Source: Kitasatospora aureofaciens
Lineage (GTDB): Bacteria; Actinomycetota; Actinomycetes; Streptomycetales; Streptomycetaceae
Assembly (NCBI RefSeq): GCF_001188955.3
Contig: NZ_JPRF03000052.1
Span: 1-43,203 of the forward strand
Direction: 5' to 3'
Length of the DNA stretch: 43,203 bases
Shown here: piece after piece, positions 25,150 to 33,067 of the stretch
Position numbering within the stretch: position 1 is the stretch's first letter
Layout: each line of letters opens with the position of its first letter
Notes under the pieces: generated by a model
Seen by the model: the letters and a program-made list of their open reading frames with translations, nothing else
Told to the model about the DNA's origin: nothing
The model's database searches: none
Translations under genes and position numbers: made by a program

Positions 25150-25701
25150 ATGATGGACGAGAAGCGGCTGGTCAGATCGAGCAAGATGCTGTCGCGCATC
25201 CTGCGCCACGAGCCGGAGCTGGTGGGCATCACGCTGGACGGCTCCGGCTGGGTCCGGGTCGAGGTCCTGCTCGACGCCCTCGCGGCGAAGGGCCGGCCGC
25301 TCACCAGGGCCGAGCTCGACCACGTCGTGGCCACCAACAACAAGCGCCGCTTCGGCTTCTCGCCGGACGGCCTCTCCATCCGCGCCAACCAGGGCCACAC
25401 GGTGGCGGTCGACCTCGGTCTGACCGCCACCGTGCCGCCCCACGTGCTCTACCACGGCACGGCCGACCGCCACCTGGCGTCGATCTTCCGCGAGGGCCTG
25501 CGCCCGATGACACGGCAGGACGTGCACCTCTCGGCGGACACCGAGACCGCGACCCGGGTCGGTGCCCGGCACGGCCGCCCGGTGGTGCTGACCGTGAACG
25601 CGGCCGCGATGGCGGCGGCCGGCCACGAGTTCCGGCTCAGCGAGAACGGCGTCTGGCTCACCGACGCCGTACCCCCGCAGTACCTCTCCCGCCGCTCCTG
25701 A
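25150..25701 (+). CDS. kptA: RNA 2'-phosphotransferase, Tpt1/KptA family
   Basis: A 183-residue KptA. The enzyme moves an internal RNA 2'-phosphate to NAD+, releasing nicotinamide and ADP-ribose cyclic phosphate. The conserved Tpt1 elements are present: SKMLSRILRHEPE (winged-helix part, R and H), NNKRRFGF, IRANQGHTV, VLYHGT and QDVHLSAD. Bacteria with this gene lack the tRNA-splicing pathway that makes such phosphates, so the natural substrate is unclear. Start could be 25150 or the next codon (ATG ATG). It follows the TldE gene closely. Confidence 0.94.
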   Translation: MMDEKRLVRSSKMLSRILRHEPELVGITLDGSGWVRVEVLLDALAAKGRPLTRAELDHVVATNNKRRFGFSPDGLSIRANQGHTVAVDLGLTATVPPHVLYHGTADRHLASIFREGLRPMTRQDVHLSADTETATRVGARHGRPVVLTVNAAAMAAAGHEFRLSENGVWLTDAVPPQYLSRRS

Positions 25702-25846
25702 CAACCGGTGGAGCCGTACGGCCCTCCTATCACGCCCGACCGGGTGGGCCCCGCCCACCCGGTCTCGTCGTCCCCGGTGCCCGGGCGTACCGTGAGATGG
25801 CCGCGCGACACGGCGCGCGGGTGCGTGGACGAGGGCGGTAGGACAC

Positions 25847-26230
25847 ATGGGCAAGAGCGCCGAAGGCGGGCGGGTCTACCGGATCACCGGGGCGCGCAGC
25901 AGCCTCACCGAGGACGTCCGGGGTCGCCAGCGCCGCTACGTCATCTCGATGCTGATCCGCACCCTCTGCGTGCTGCTCGCGGTGGCACTGTGGGACGTCC
26001 AGCGCTGGCTCGCCTTCACGGCGCTGGCGGGCGGCGTGCTGCTGCCGTACTTCGCGGTACTGGTCGCCAACGCGGGCCGGGAGCAGCCGCCGTCGCTGCC
26101 GAGCACCTTCGACTTCCCCTCCGAGACCCCGCTGATGCTCGGCCCGGGTGGTACGGGTGGGGCTGGTGCGGCCGCTGGTACAGAACAGGCAAAGGCCGCC
26201 GGCACCGGAACGTCACCGGGCACGGACTGA
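25847..26230 (+). CDS. DUF3099 small membrane protein
   Basis: A 127-residue actinobacterial protein. The N-terminal signature YRITGARSSLTEDVRGRQRRY (11-31) is that of DUF3099, followed by two membrane segments (about 34-50 and 54-75) and a disordered Gly/Ala/Thr tail. Function unknown. ATG start with GGTAGGA just upstream and TACCGT near 25790 as a possible -10. The tail is low complexity and probably cytoplasmic. Confidence 0.9.
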   Translation: MGKSAEGGRVYRITGARSSLTEDVRGRQRRYVISMLIRTLCVLLAVALWDVQRWLAFTALAGGVLLPYFAVLVANAGREQPPSLPSTFDFPSETPLMLGPGGTGGAGAAAGTEQAKAAGTGTSPGTD

Positions 26231-26376
26231 CCGCCCGGTTCACGGCGGTTGAGCCCGAATCGACTGGACGAAAGCTCAAAAGAACCTCAGATTAATCATG
26301 CAAGACCTCCCCATCCGAGGGTCTCGGCGTGACATACTGCGTACGCGCTCCGCATCCCCCGTCGGAGCGACGGACC

Positions 26377-26412
26377 GACGCCGGGCGGCTCCCCCCGTGG
26401 CTGCCCGGCGTC
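26377..26412 (+). terminator. Hairpin in the DUF3099 to 72-aa gene interval
   Basis: GACGCCGGGC (26377-26386) pairs with GCCCGGCGTC (26403-26412), a perfect 10-bp stem with a 16-base loop. It lies 147 bases past the DUF3099 stop and 98 before the next gene. It could end the DUF3099 message or a short RNA starting near 26340. The rest of 26231-26509 shows no other support for a gene. Confidence 0.6.
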
Positions 26413-26509
26413 GCCATGCCCGGATCCCGGCGGGCCCGGAGGGCGCGGCGCGGCGGCGTGACAGACTGGCGGTGACGACGCACCCGCCGAGCACCGAGGA
26501 CGGCCCCCG

Positions 26510-26728
26510 ATGGACACCCCGCAGACCCCGATCTGCTCCGCCAAGGGCTGCCGGGCGGACGCCCGTTGGGTGCTGGTGTGGAACAACCCGAAGCTGCACA
26601 CCCCGGACCGCCGCAAGACCTGGCTAGCCTGCGAGGAGCACCGCGAGCACCTGTCCCAGTTCCTGGGCGTGCGCGGCTTCCTGAAGGAGGTCGTCGCCTT
26701 CGCCGACTGGACCTCCGAAGAGGGCTAG
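26510..26728 (+). CDS. Small conserved Cys/His protein, function unknown
   Basis: A 72-residue protein with C9-x4-C14, then C41-x2-H44 (ICSAKGCR, LACEEHREHL), a plausible zinc-binding set. The body AWVLVWNNPKLH-type stretch and HLSQFLGVRGFLKEV are conserved among actinobacteria as I recall them; some databases label such proteins acetone carboxylase, which the size does not support. Its TAG stop shares CTAG with the moaA stop on the other strand (26725-26728). Confidence 0.8.
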   Translation: MDTPQTPICSAKGCRADARWVLVWNNPKLHTPDRRKTWLACEEHREHLSQFLGVRGFLKEVVAFADWTSEEG

Positions 26729-27714
26729 CCGCCGATCGCCGACATCGGCCGCTCGGGCTGGTGGAACTCCGGGTCGTCGATCCCGGCCCCGGCCTTCTTG
26801 CCCCACATCGCCGCCCGCCACAGCGCGGCCAGCTCCGCGTCGTCCGCGCCCGAGCGCAGCGCGGTGCGCAGGTCGGTCTCCCCGGTCGCGAAGAGGCAGT
26901 TGCGCACCTGACCGTCGGCGGTCAGCCGGGTCCGGTCGCAGGCCCGGCAGAACGGGCGGGTGACGGAGGCGATCACGCCGACCCGGCCCGGGCCGCCGTC
27001 CACCACCCAGCGCTCGGCGGGCGCCGCGCCCCGGCGCGCGGAGGACTCCGGGGTGAGCTCGAAGCGGGCCCGCAGCAGTTCGAGGATCTCGCCGGCGGTG
27101 ACCATCGACGAGCGGTCCCAGCCGTGCTGGGCGTCCAGCGGCATCTGCTCGATGAAGCGCAGCTCGTACCCCCGCTCCAGGCACCAGGCCAGCAGGTCGG
27201 CCGCCTCGTGGTCGTTGACCCCGCGCATCAGCACCGCGTTCAGCTTGACCGGCGCCAGCCCGGCCGCCTCGGCGGCGGCCAGCCCGTCCAGCACGTCCTG
27301 GTGGCGCCTACGGCGGGTGAGGGTGAGGAACACCTCGGGGTCGAGGGTGTCCAGGGAGACGTTGACCCGGTCGAGCCCGGCCTCGCGCAGCGCGGTGGCC
27401 GTCCGGGCCAGCCCGATGCCGTTGGTGGTCAGCGACAGCTCGGGGCGCGGTTCCAGCTCCGAGCAGGCGGCCACGATCGCGGCCAGTCCGGGGCGCAGCA
27501 GCGGCTCGCCGCCGGTGAAGCGGACCTCGCGCACGCCGAGGTCGCGCACGGCCAGGGTGACCAGCCGGACGATCTCCTCGTCGGTCAGCAGGTCGGGCTT
27601 GGCCAGCCACTGCAGGCCCTCCTCCGGCATGCAGTACGTGCAGCGGAGGTTGCACCGGTCGGTCAGGGAGACGCGCAGGTCGACGGCCTGTCGTCCGAAG
27701 GTGTCGAGCAGCAC
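26725..27714 (-). CDS. moaA: GTP 3',8-cyclase (molybdenum cofactor synthesis)
   Basis: A 329-residue radical-SAM enzyme that converts GTP to 3',8-cyclo-GTP, the first step of molybdopterin synthesis. The radical-SAM cluster motif is CNLRCTYC (C21, C25, C28) and the SAM-binding motif is FTGGEPLLR. The second cluster cysteines lie in PFCRACDRTRLTADGQVRNC, and the protein ends in the functional Gly-Gly tail (AIGG). The GTG at 27714 (VLLDTFGRQAVDLRVSLTDRC) is chosen because the family begins there and GGGAAG precedes it. The other moa genes are not in the window. Confidence 0.96.
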   Translation of the reverse strand: MLLDTFGRQAVDLRVSLTDRCNLRCTYCMPEEGLQWLAKPDLLTDEEIVRLVTLAVRDLGVREVRFTGGEPLLRPGLAAIVAACSELEPRPELSLTTNGIGLARTATALREAGLDRVNVSLDTLDPEVFLTLTRRRRHQDVLDGLAAAEAAGLAPVKLNAVLMRGVNDHEAADLLAWCLERGYELRFIEQMPLDAQHGWDRSSMVTAGEILELLRARFELTPESSARRGAAPAERWVVDGGPGRVGVIASVTRPFCRACDRTRLTADGQVRNCLFATGETDLRTALRSGADDAELAALWRAAMWGKKAGAGIDDPEFHQPERPMSAIGG

Positions 27715-27812
27715 GTCGCTTCCCTTCCCGAAGAGCGGCCGATTCCCCTGGAAAGCGGCCGGCCCGGCCACCGTCGCGGCGGGGCCGGGCCAGCATAGTC
27801 ATGCCGTGACGA

Positions 27813-29420
27813 TCAGTGGGCGCCCAGCCCGGTGAGCGAGCGGACCTCGAGTTCAGCGTACTTCGCCGGGTCGGGACGTTCCCTGGACAGGAGGGTGCCC
27901 AGCCACCCGGCCAGGAATCCGATCGGGATGGAGACCAGGCCGGGGTTCTCCAGCGGGAACCAGTGGAAGTCGGAGTGCGGGAAGAGCGAGGTCGCCTTGC
28001 CCGAGACCACCGGGGAGAAGACCACCAGCAGCACCGAGCCGACCAACCCGGCGTAGACCGAGCTGACCGCGCCGGTGGTGGTGAAGCGCTTCCAGAACAG
28101 CGAGTAGAGCAGTGTCGGCAGGTTCGCCGAGGCCGCCACCGCGAAGGCCAGTGCGACCAGGGCGGCGGTGTTGAGCTTGTCCGCGTAGAGGCTGAGCACG
28201 ATCGAGACCGCGCCGATCCCGACGGCCGCCCACTTGGCCGATCGCACCTCCTCCCGCTCGCTCGCCTTCCCGCGCCGGATCACGTTGGCATACAGGTCGT
28301 GCGCGAAGGAAGCCGAGGAGGCCAGGGTGAGCCCGGCGACCACGGCCAGGATGGTGGCGAAGGCGACCGCCGAGATCACCGCGAGCAGGATCGCCCCGCC
28401 GGTGCTGCCGCTGCCGCCGCCGAGCGCCTCGGCCAGCTGAGGGGCGGCCGTGTTGCCGGCCGCGTTGGCCGCCTTGATCTGCTTGGAACCGACCAGAGCC
28501 GCCGCGCCGAAGCCGAGCGCCAGGGTCATCAGGTAGAAGACGCCGATGATGCCGATCGCCCAGAGCACCGACTTCCGGGCCGCCTTGGCCGTGGGCACCG
28601 TGTAGAAGCGGACCAGGATGTGCGGCAGGCCCGCGGTGCCGAGGACCAGTGCGATGCCGAGGCTGATGAAGTCGAGCTTGGCGGTGCCGGTGCCGTACTT
28701 CTGCCCGGGTTGGAGGAAGGCCTCGCCCTTGCCGCTGGCGCTCGCCGCCGCGCCGAGCAGCTCGGAGGGGTTGAAGTGGTACTTGGCCAGCACCAGGACG
28801 GTCATCAGCGCGGCACCGGCGATCAGCAGCACCGCCTTGACGATCTGCACCCAGGTGGTGCCCTTCATGCCTCCTATCACCACGTAGATGATCATCAGCG
28901 CGCCGACCGCGACGACTGTCCAGCGCTTGGCGGCGTTCCCCTCGACCCCGAGCAGCAGGGCCACCAGCGTCCCGGCGCCGACCATCTGGGCCAGCAGGTA
29001 GAAGATCGACACCACGATGGTGGACACGCCGGCGGCGGTGCGCACCGGGCGCTGTCGCATCCGGAAGGCCAGCACGTCCGCCATGGTGAACCGGCCGGAG
29101 TTGCGCAGCGGCTCGGCGATCAGCAGCAGCGCGACCAGCCAGGCGACCAGGAAGCCGATCGAGTACAGGAAGCCGTCGTACCCGGCCAGTGCGATGGTGC
29201 CGGCGATGCCGAGGAAGGAGGCGGCGGACATGTAGTCGCCGGAGATGGCCAGGCCGTTCTGGAAGCCGGTGAACCCGCGGCCGCCCGCATAGAAGTCGGC
29301 GGCGCTGCGGTTCCGCCGCCCGGCCCACAGGGTGATGGCCAGGGTCGTCAGCACGAAGAGTCCGAACAGGGCCATCGTCAGGCCGCGGTGCTCGGTGGCG
29401 GAGCTGGCGAGCAAGGTCAT
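27813..29420 (-). CDS. Sodium:solute symporter (SSS family, acetate/pyruvate-type)
   Basis: A 535-residue symporter with about thirteen membrane helices, like ActP/MctC carboxylate symporters. It shows the SSS core FYAGGRGFTGFQNGLAISGDYMSAASFLGIAG (about 38-69) and VAGLTLASSASFAHDLYANV in the C-terminal half. The ATG at 29420 overlaps the DUF485 stop by four bases; upstream reading is not homologous. DUF485-SSS pairs are typical of acetate or short-chain acid uptake (ActP with YjcH in E. coli). A hairpin-flanked Crp-like site precedes the operon. Confidence 0.94.
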   Translation of the reverse strand: MTLLASSATEHRGLTMALFGLFVLTTLAITLWAGRRNRSAADFYAGGRGFTGFQNGLAISGDYMSAASFLGIAGTIALAGYDGFLYSIGFLVAWLVALLLIAEPLRNSGRFTMADVLAFRMRQRPVRTAAGVSTIVVSIFYLLAQMVGAGTLVALLLGVEGNAAKRWTVVAVGALMIIYVVIGGMKGTTWVQIVKAVLLIAGAALMTVLVLAKYHFNPSELLGAAASASGKGEAFLQPGQKYGTGTAKLDFISLGIALVLGTAGLPHILVRFYTVPTAKAARKSVLWAIGIIGVFYLMTLALGFGAAALVGSKQIKAANAAGNTAAPQLAEALGGGSGSTGGAILLAVISAVAFATILAVVAGLTLASSASFAHDLYANVIRRGKASEREEVRSAKWAAVGIGAVSIVLSLYADKLNTAALVALAFAVAASANLPTLLYSLFWKRFTTTGAVSSVYAGLVGSVLLVVFSPVVSGKATSLFPHSDFHWFPLENPGLVSIPIGFLAGWLGTLLSRERPDPAKYAELEVRSLTGLGAH

Positions 29421-29773
29421 TCGGCGGCCTCCCGGGGGGCGTGGACGACGGCACCGTGGGCCTCGCGGATCGCGGCGGCGGGCGGGTCGATCCGCCGGTC
29501 CGCGTAGCGGGCGTACCAGCCGGCGATGACGAAGGTGGTGGCGAACTGCAGCAGCCCGAGCACCAGGGCCACGTTGACGTGCCCGAGGACCTTGGTGCCC
29601 ATCAGACCGGGGGCGTAGCAGGAGAGCAGGACGTAGAGCAGGTACCAGAGCACGAAGCCGATGGTGACCGGGAAGGCGAAGCTCCGGAACGAGCGCCGCA
29701 GGGTACGGAACTCCTCGCTGTCGTCGATGAGTTGGACGTCCGTGGCGGCAGTGGTGATCGGCGGCGAATCCAC
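29417..29773 (-). CDS. DUF485 (YjcH-like) membrane protein
   Basis: A 118-residue protein with two membrane helices (about 34-52 and 66-88: SFAFPVTIGFVLWYLLYVLLS, HVNVALVLGLLQFATTFVIAGWYARYADR), the DUF485 fold of YjcH, which accompanies ActP. The start is a GTG at 29773 preceded by GAGGAG. Its stop overlaps the symporter start by four bases, so the two are translationally coupled. Role inferred: small subunit or assembly factor for the symporter. Confidence 0.92.
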   Translation of the reverse strand: MDSPPITTAATDVQLIDDSEEFRTLRRSFRSFAFPVTIGFVLWYLLYVLLSCYAPGLMGTKVLGHVNVALVLGLLQFATTFVIAGWYARYADRRIDPPAAAIREAHGAVVHAPREAAE

Positions 29774-29804
29774 TCTGTCTCCTCACTCCTTCGGCAGTGG
29801 CGGC

Positions 29805-29867
29805 CACACGAGGGAAAGAATCGAACGTGAGGGGCGTCACATTCCTCGTGTGCGCCGCGCAATGCTA
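29805..29867 (-). promoter_or_regulatory. Crp-like site within an inverted repeat, DUF485-symporter leader
   Basis: GTGAGGGGCGTCAC at 29827-29840 fits the streptomycete Crp pattern GTG-N6-GNCAC, and on the minus strand reads TGTGA-N6-TCACG like the E. coli site. It lies between CACACGAGG (29805-29813) and CCTCGTGTG (29844-29852), a perfect 9-bp inverted repeat. A possible -10 TAGCAT on the minus strand (29867-29862) would put these elements downstream of the transcription start. Confidence 0.5.
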
Positions 29868-29991
29868 GGAGCGTCGCGCCCGCCCCGGAAGGGGTTGGCC
29901 GCGATCGGCCGGTCGTTCACCCCCTCGCATCATCCAATTGGCTGAAAAACATCTCTCCCGTCACTCATGGATCCGGCCCCGGCGACCGAAA

Positions 29992-30022
29992 AGGGGCGGC
30001 ACCGTCCAACGGCGCCGCCCCT
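29992..30022 (-). terminator. Terminator with U-tract after the alcohol dehydrogenase
   Basis: On the minus strand, AGGGGCGGC (30022-30014) and GCCGCCCCT (30000-29992) form a 9-bp stem, followed directly by TTTT. It lies 12 bases past the stop codon and is one of the few canonical intrinsic terminators here. Confidence 0.9.
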
Positions 30023-30034
30023 GTTGACGTAGCG

Positions 30035-31078
30035 TCAGAACGCGATCCGGACCTTCAGCGCGGAGCGGTCGTCCATCGCCCGGTAGCCGTCCGGCACGCC
30101 GTCCAGGCCAACCGTCCGGTCGAACACCAGGCCGGGCTCGATCGCTCCCGAGAGCACGTCCGGAAGGAGCTCGGGAATGTACGCACGGGCCGGCGCGACG
30201 CCACCGTTGAGCGAAACGTTTCGGCCGAACATCTGACCGATGTCGACGCCCGCACTGCCGCCATGCGGCACACCCACGTAGCCGACCGCGCCGCCGTCCC
30301 GGGTGATCGAGATCGCCGTCCGCATCGACTCCTCGGTGCCCACCGCCTCCAGCACCGCGTGCGCGCCCAGCCCGCCGGTCAGCTCCTTCACCGCCTCGAT
30401 CGCGGCCTCGCCGCGCTCGGCCACCACGTCCGTCGCCCCGAAGCGGCGGGCCAGCTCGGTCCGGGCAGGGTGCCGGCCCAGCGCGATGATCCGGCCCGCG
30501 CCCAGCCGGTTGGCCGCCAGCACGCCGCACAGGCCCACCGCGCCGTCGCCGACCACCGCGACCGTCGCGCCCGGGCGCACCCGCGCCGACACGGCGGCGT
30601 GGTGCCCGGTGGACATCACGTCGGACAGCGCCAGCAGCCCCGGCAGCAGTTTCTCGTCACCCGCCGCCTCCTTGGGCAGCTTCACCAGCGTCCCGTCCGC
30701 GAACGGCACCCGGACCGCCTCGCCCTGGCCGCCGTCCGAGCCGACCTGCCCCCAGAACCCGCCGTGCGGGCAGGACGTCTGCAGCCCTTCGAGACAGAAC
30801 TCACAGACGCCGTCCGACCAGACGAAGGGGGCGACCACCAGGTCGCCCTTCGTGAAGCCGCGGACCTCGGCGCCGACCTCCTCGACCACGCCCAGGAACT
30901 CGTGCCCGATCCGCTGTCCGGCCACCCGCTCCGCCACCCCGCGGTAGGCCCACAGGTCGCTGCCGCAGATGCAGGCGTTCACCACCCGCAGCACCACGTC
31001 CGTCGGGTGCTGGATCACCGGGTCCGGTACCTCTTCGATCCGGATGTCGTTCGGTCCGTGGATCACCGTGGCGCGCAT
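30035..31078 (-). CDS. Zinc-dependent alcohol dehydrogenase
   Basis: A 347-residue medium-chain dehydrogenase/reductase. Catalytic zinc ligands are C38 (ICGSD) and H59-E60 (GHEFLG). The structural-zinc loop DGVCEFCLEGLQTSC has three cysteines with Asp in the first position, a variant I recall in this subgroup. The Rossmann motif is VVGDGAVGLCG and the NAD(P) pocket GRHPART. The substrate is unknown. The ATG at 31078 follows GAGGAAG. Upstream are two related 19-20-base palindromic sites (31098-31116 and 31159-31178) that probably regulate it. It is divergent from the exonuclease-BRCT gene. Confidence 0.92.
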   Translation of the reverse strand: MRATVIHGPNDIRIEEVPDPVIQHPTDVVLRVVNACICGSDLWAYRGVAERVAGQRIGHEFLGVVEEVGAEVRGFTKGDLVVAPFVWSDGVCEFCLEGLQTSCPHGGFWGQVGSDGGQGEAVRVPFADGTLVKLPKEAAGDEKLLPGLLALSDVMSTGHHAAVSARVRPGATVAVVGDGAVGLCGVLAANRLGAGRIIALGRHPARTELARRFGATDVVAERGEAAIEAVKELTGGLGAHAVLEAVGTEESMRTAISITRDGGAVGYVGVPHGGSAGVDIGQMFGRNVSLNGGVAPARAYIPELLPDVLSGAIEPGLVFDRTVGLDGVPDGYRAMDDRSALKVRIAF

Positions 31079-31097
31079 GCGTTCTTCCTCACACAAA

Positions 31098-31178
31098 TCC
31101 GACCGGGCGGCCGGAAACGATCTCGACCAGATGTACGACACCCCCGCCGACCACTCTATTCCGGCCGTCCGACCGGAA
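31098..31178 (-). promoter_or_regulatory. Two related operators in the alcohol-dehydrogenase promoter
   Basis: TTCCGGCCGTCCGACCGGAA (31159-31178) is a near-palindrome directly abutting a minus-strand -10-like TAGAGT (31158-31153). A second copy, TCCGACCGGGCGGCCGGAA (31098-31116), lies downstream in the leader; read on the minus strand it matches the first site at 16 of 19 bases. The TCCGACCGG half is identical in both. Positions fit repression. Confidence 0.55.
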
Positions 31179-31223
31179 CATTTCGACCGGACCCCGGCAG
31201 CCCGCCCCTTATCCTGTTGGACC

Positions 31224-32219
31224 ATGCAACCGATCCAGCCCGAGACGTACGGCGCGCCGCGGACCGCCCCGGTCCCCGCCCAGCGCTCCGCCGCCCCCGC
31301 CGAGGGCTTCGCGGTCGTCGACGTCGAGACCACCGGTCTCGGCCGCTCCGACCGCGTCATCTCGGCGGGCGTCTACCAGCTGGACCACGACGGCGAGGTC
31401 ACCGACCACTGGTACACCCTGGTCAACCCCGAGCGGGACCCGGGCCCGGTCTGGATCCACGGCCTCACCGCCGAGTTGCTCTCCGGCGCGCCCACCTTCC
31501 CCGAGATCGCCGACGAGTTCGCCGCACGCCTGGAGAACCGCGTGCTGGTCGCGCACAACGCGCTCTTCGACTGGAACATGATCTCCCGCGAGTTCTCCCG
31601 GGCCGGCCGCCGCGCCCCGGTCGAACAGCGGGTGTGCACCATGGTGCTCTCCCGCGACCTGCGCCTCCCGCTGCCCAACGGCAAGCTCGCCTCGCTCGCC
31701 GCCCACTTCGGCGTCCAGCAGCGCCACGCCCACAACGCCCTGGACGACGCCCGGGTGCTCGCCGAGGCGTTCCGCCCCAGCCTCCAGTTGGCCCGCCTGG
31801 CCGGCGTCCCGCTGCCGCTGCAGACCTGCGTCGCGGTCACCGACCTCGGCGAGGAGGAGCCCGCCACCCCCGGCCGCAGCAACTGGACCGGCTCCCAGTA
31901 CCGCCAGGCCAAGAAGCGCCCGCCCTGCCCGTACCCAAACCCGGGTCGCTGGGAGGACGGCAAGCCGCTGGTCCAGGGCATGCGGGTGGCCTTCACCGGC
32001 GACACCGCCACCGACCGCGAGGTGCTGGAGGACCGCGCCGTGGAGGCCGGCCTGCACATCGCCACCTCGGTCAGCCGGCTCACCAGCCTGCTGGTCACCA
32101 ACGAGCCGGCCAGCTGGAGCGGCAAGGCCCGCAAGGCCCGCGACGTCGGCACCCCCGTCGTCACCGAGGACGCCTTCCTCCAGCTGCTGCGCGAGGTCGC
32201 CCCGCACCCCGGTGCGTGA
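31224..32219 (+). CDS. DEDDh 3'-5' exonuclease with C-terminal BRCT domain
   Basis: A 331-residue protein. The exonuclease domain (about 28-190) has ExoI VVDVETTGL (D and E ligands), ExoII VAHNALFDWNM and ExoIII HNALDDARV (H-x4-D), like the DnaQ epsilon subunit of DNA polymerase III. The C-terminal part (about 245-331) reads as a BRCT domain (GMRVAFTGDTATDREVLEDRAVEAGLHIATSVSRLTSLLVTN), a DNA-damage protein-interaction module. It is likely a repair or proofreading-like nuclease. The ATG at 31224 has TATCCT eight bases upstream, so the leader is very short. SURF1 follows closely. Confidence 0.9.
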   Translation: MQPIQPETYGAPRTAPVPAQRSAAPAEGFAVVDVETTGLGRSDRVISAGVYQLDHDGEVTDHWYTLVNPERDPGPVWIHGLTAELLSGAPTFPEIADEFAARLENRVLVAHNALFDWNMISREFSRAGRRAPVEQRVCTMVLSRDLRLPLPNGKLASLAAHFGVQQRHAHNALDDARVLAEAFRPSLQLARLAGVPLPLQTCVAVTDLGEEEPATPGRSNWTGSQYRQAKKRPPCPYPNPGRWEDGKPLVQGMRVAFTGDTATDREVLEDRAVEAGLHIATSVSRLTSLLVTNEPASWSGKARKARDVGTPVVTEDAFLQLLREVAPHPGA

Positions 32220-32250
32220 GCCGGTTGTGAGGTCGGCGTACCGTTCCCAT

Positions 32251-33054
32251 GTGTACCGATTTCTGCTGACCCGCCAGTGGCTGATCACCATGCTGATCGG
32301 GCTGCTGCTGATCCCCGCGACGATCAAGCTGGGCTTCTGGCAGCTGCACCGCCACGAGGCGCGGGTGGCCCGGAACGAGCTGATCGGCAAGGCCCTGACG
32401 GCATCACCGGTGCCCTTCGACAGCCTGTCCGCGGCCCCCGGCGCCGCGGTGCCCTCCGCCCTCACCTGGCGCGCCGTGACGGCCACCGGGCAGTACGACC
32501 CGGCACACGAGTTCGTGGTCCGCAAGCGGACCGACTCCAACGGCACCCTCGGCTACTTCGTCGTCACCCCGCTGAAGCTCTCCGACGGCAAGGGCACCGT
32601 CCTGGTCAACCGCGGCTGGGTCCCCTCCGGCGACGGCGCCACCGAGTACCCGCCCGTCCCGGCCGCCCCGGCCGGCGAGGTCACCCTCACCGGCAGGCTG
32701 CGCGCCGACGAGACCACCGGCAGCAGCGGCGGCTGGGTCAAGGACCGGGCCGGCCTCCCCGCCCGCCAGTTCAACCTGATCAACACCGAACAGCAGTCGA
32801 AGGAGACCGGCACCACCCTCCTCGGCGGCTACCTGGAGCTGACCGCCACCAACCCGGCCCCGGCCGACCAGCCCGAGCTGATCCCCGCGCCCGACCACTC
32901 GGACATCGGCCCTCACATGGCCTACGCCATCCAGTGGTGGCTGTTCACCGCGATGATCCCGGTCGGCGTCTGGGTCCTCATCCGCCGCGAGGCCAAGGAC
33001 CGCGCCAAGCAGGCCGCCGAGCCCGAGGTCGAGCTCGACGCCCTGCCCGCCTGA
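32251..33054 (+). CDS. SURF1 family cytochrome-oxidase assembly protein
   Basis: A 267-residue protein with an N-terminal membrane helix (about 8-26, QWLITMLIGLLLIPATIKLGFWQLHR) and a C-terminal one (about 225-245, MAYAIQWWLFTAMIPVGVWVLIRR), the SURF1 topology. Family marks are LGFWQLHR near 25, GYFVVTPL, VLVNRGWVP and the HMAYAIQWW stretch. SURF1 helps insert heme into the heme-copper oxidase. No oxidase subunit gene lies nearby. Start is uncertain: GTG at 32251 matches the family N-terminus VYRFLLTRQW; GTG at 32212 or 32227 is possible and would overlap or abut the nuclease gene. Confidence 0.88.
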   Translation: MYRFLLTRQWLITMLIGLLLIPATIKLGFWQLHRHEARVARNELIGKALTASPVPFDSLSAAPGAAVPSALTWRAVTATGQYDPAHEFVVRKRTDSNGTLGYFVVTPLKLSDGKGTVLVNRGWVPSGDGATEYPPVPAAPAGEVTLTGRLRADETTGSSGGWVKDRAGLPARQFNLINTEQQSKETGTTLLGGYLELTATNPAPADQPELIPAPDHSDIGPHMAYAIQWWLFTAMIPVGVWVLIRREAKDRAKQAAEPEVELDALPA

Positions 33055-33067
33055 GGGCCCGGCGGCG

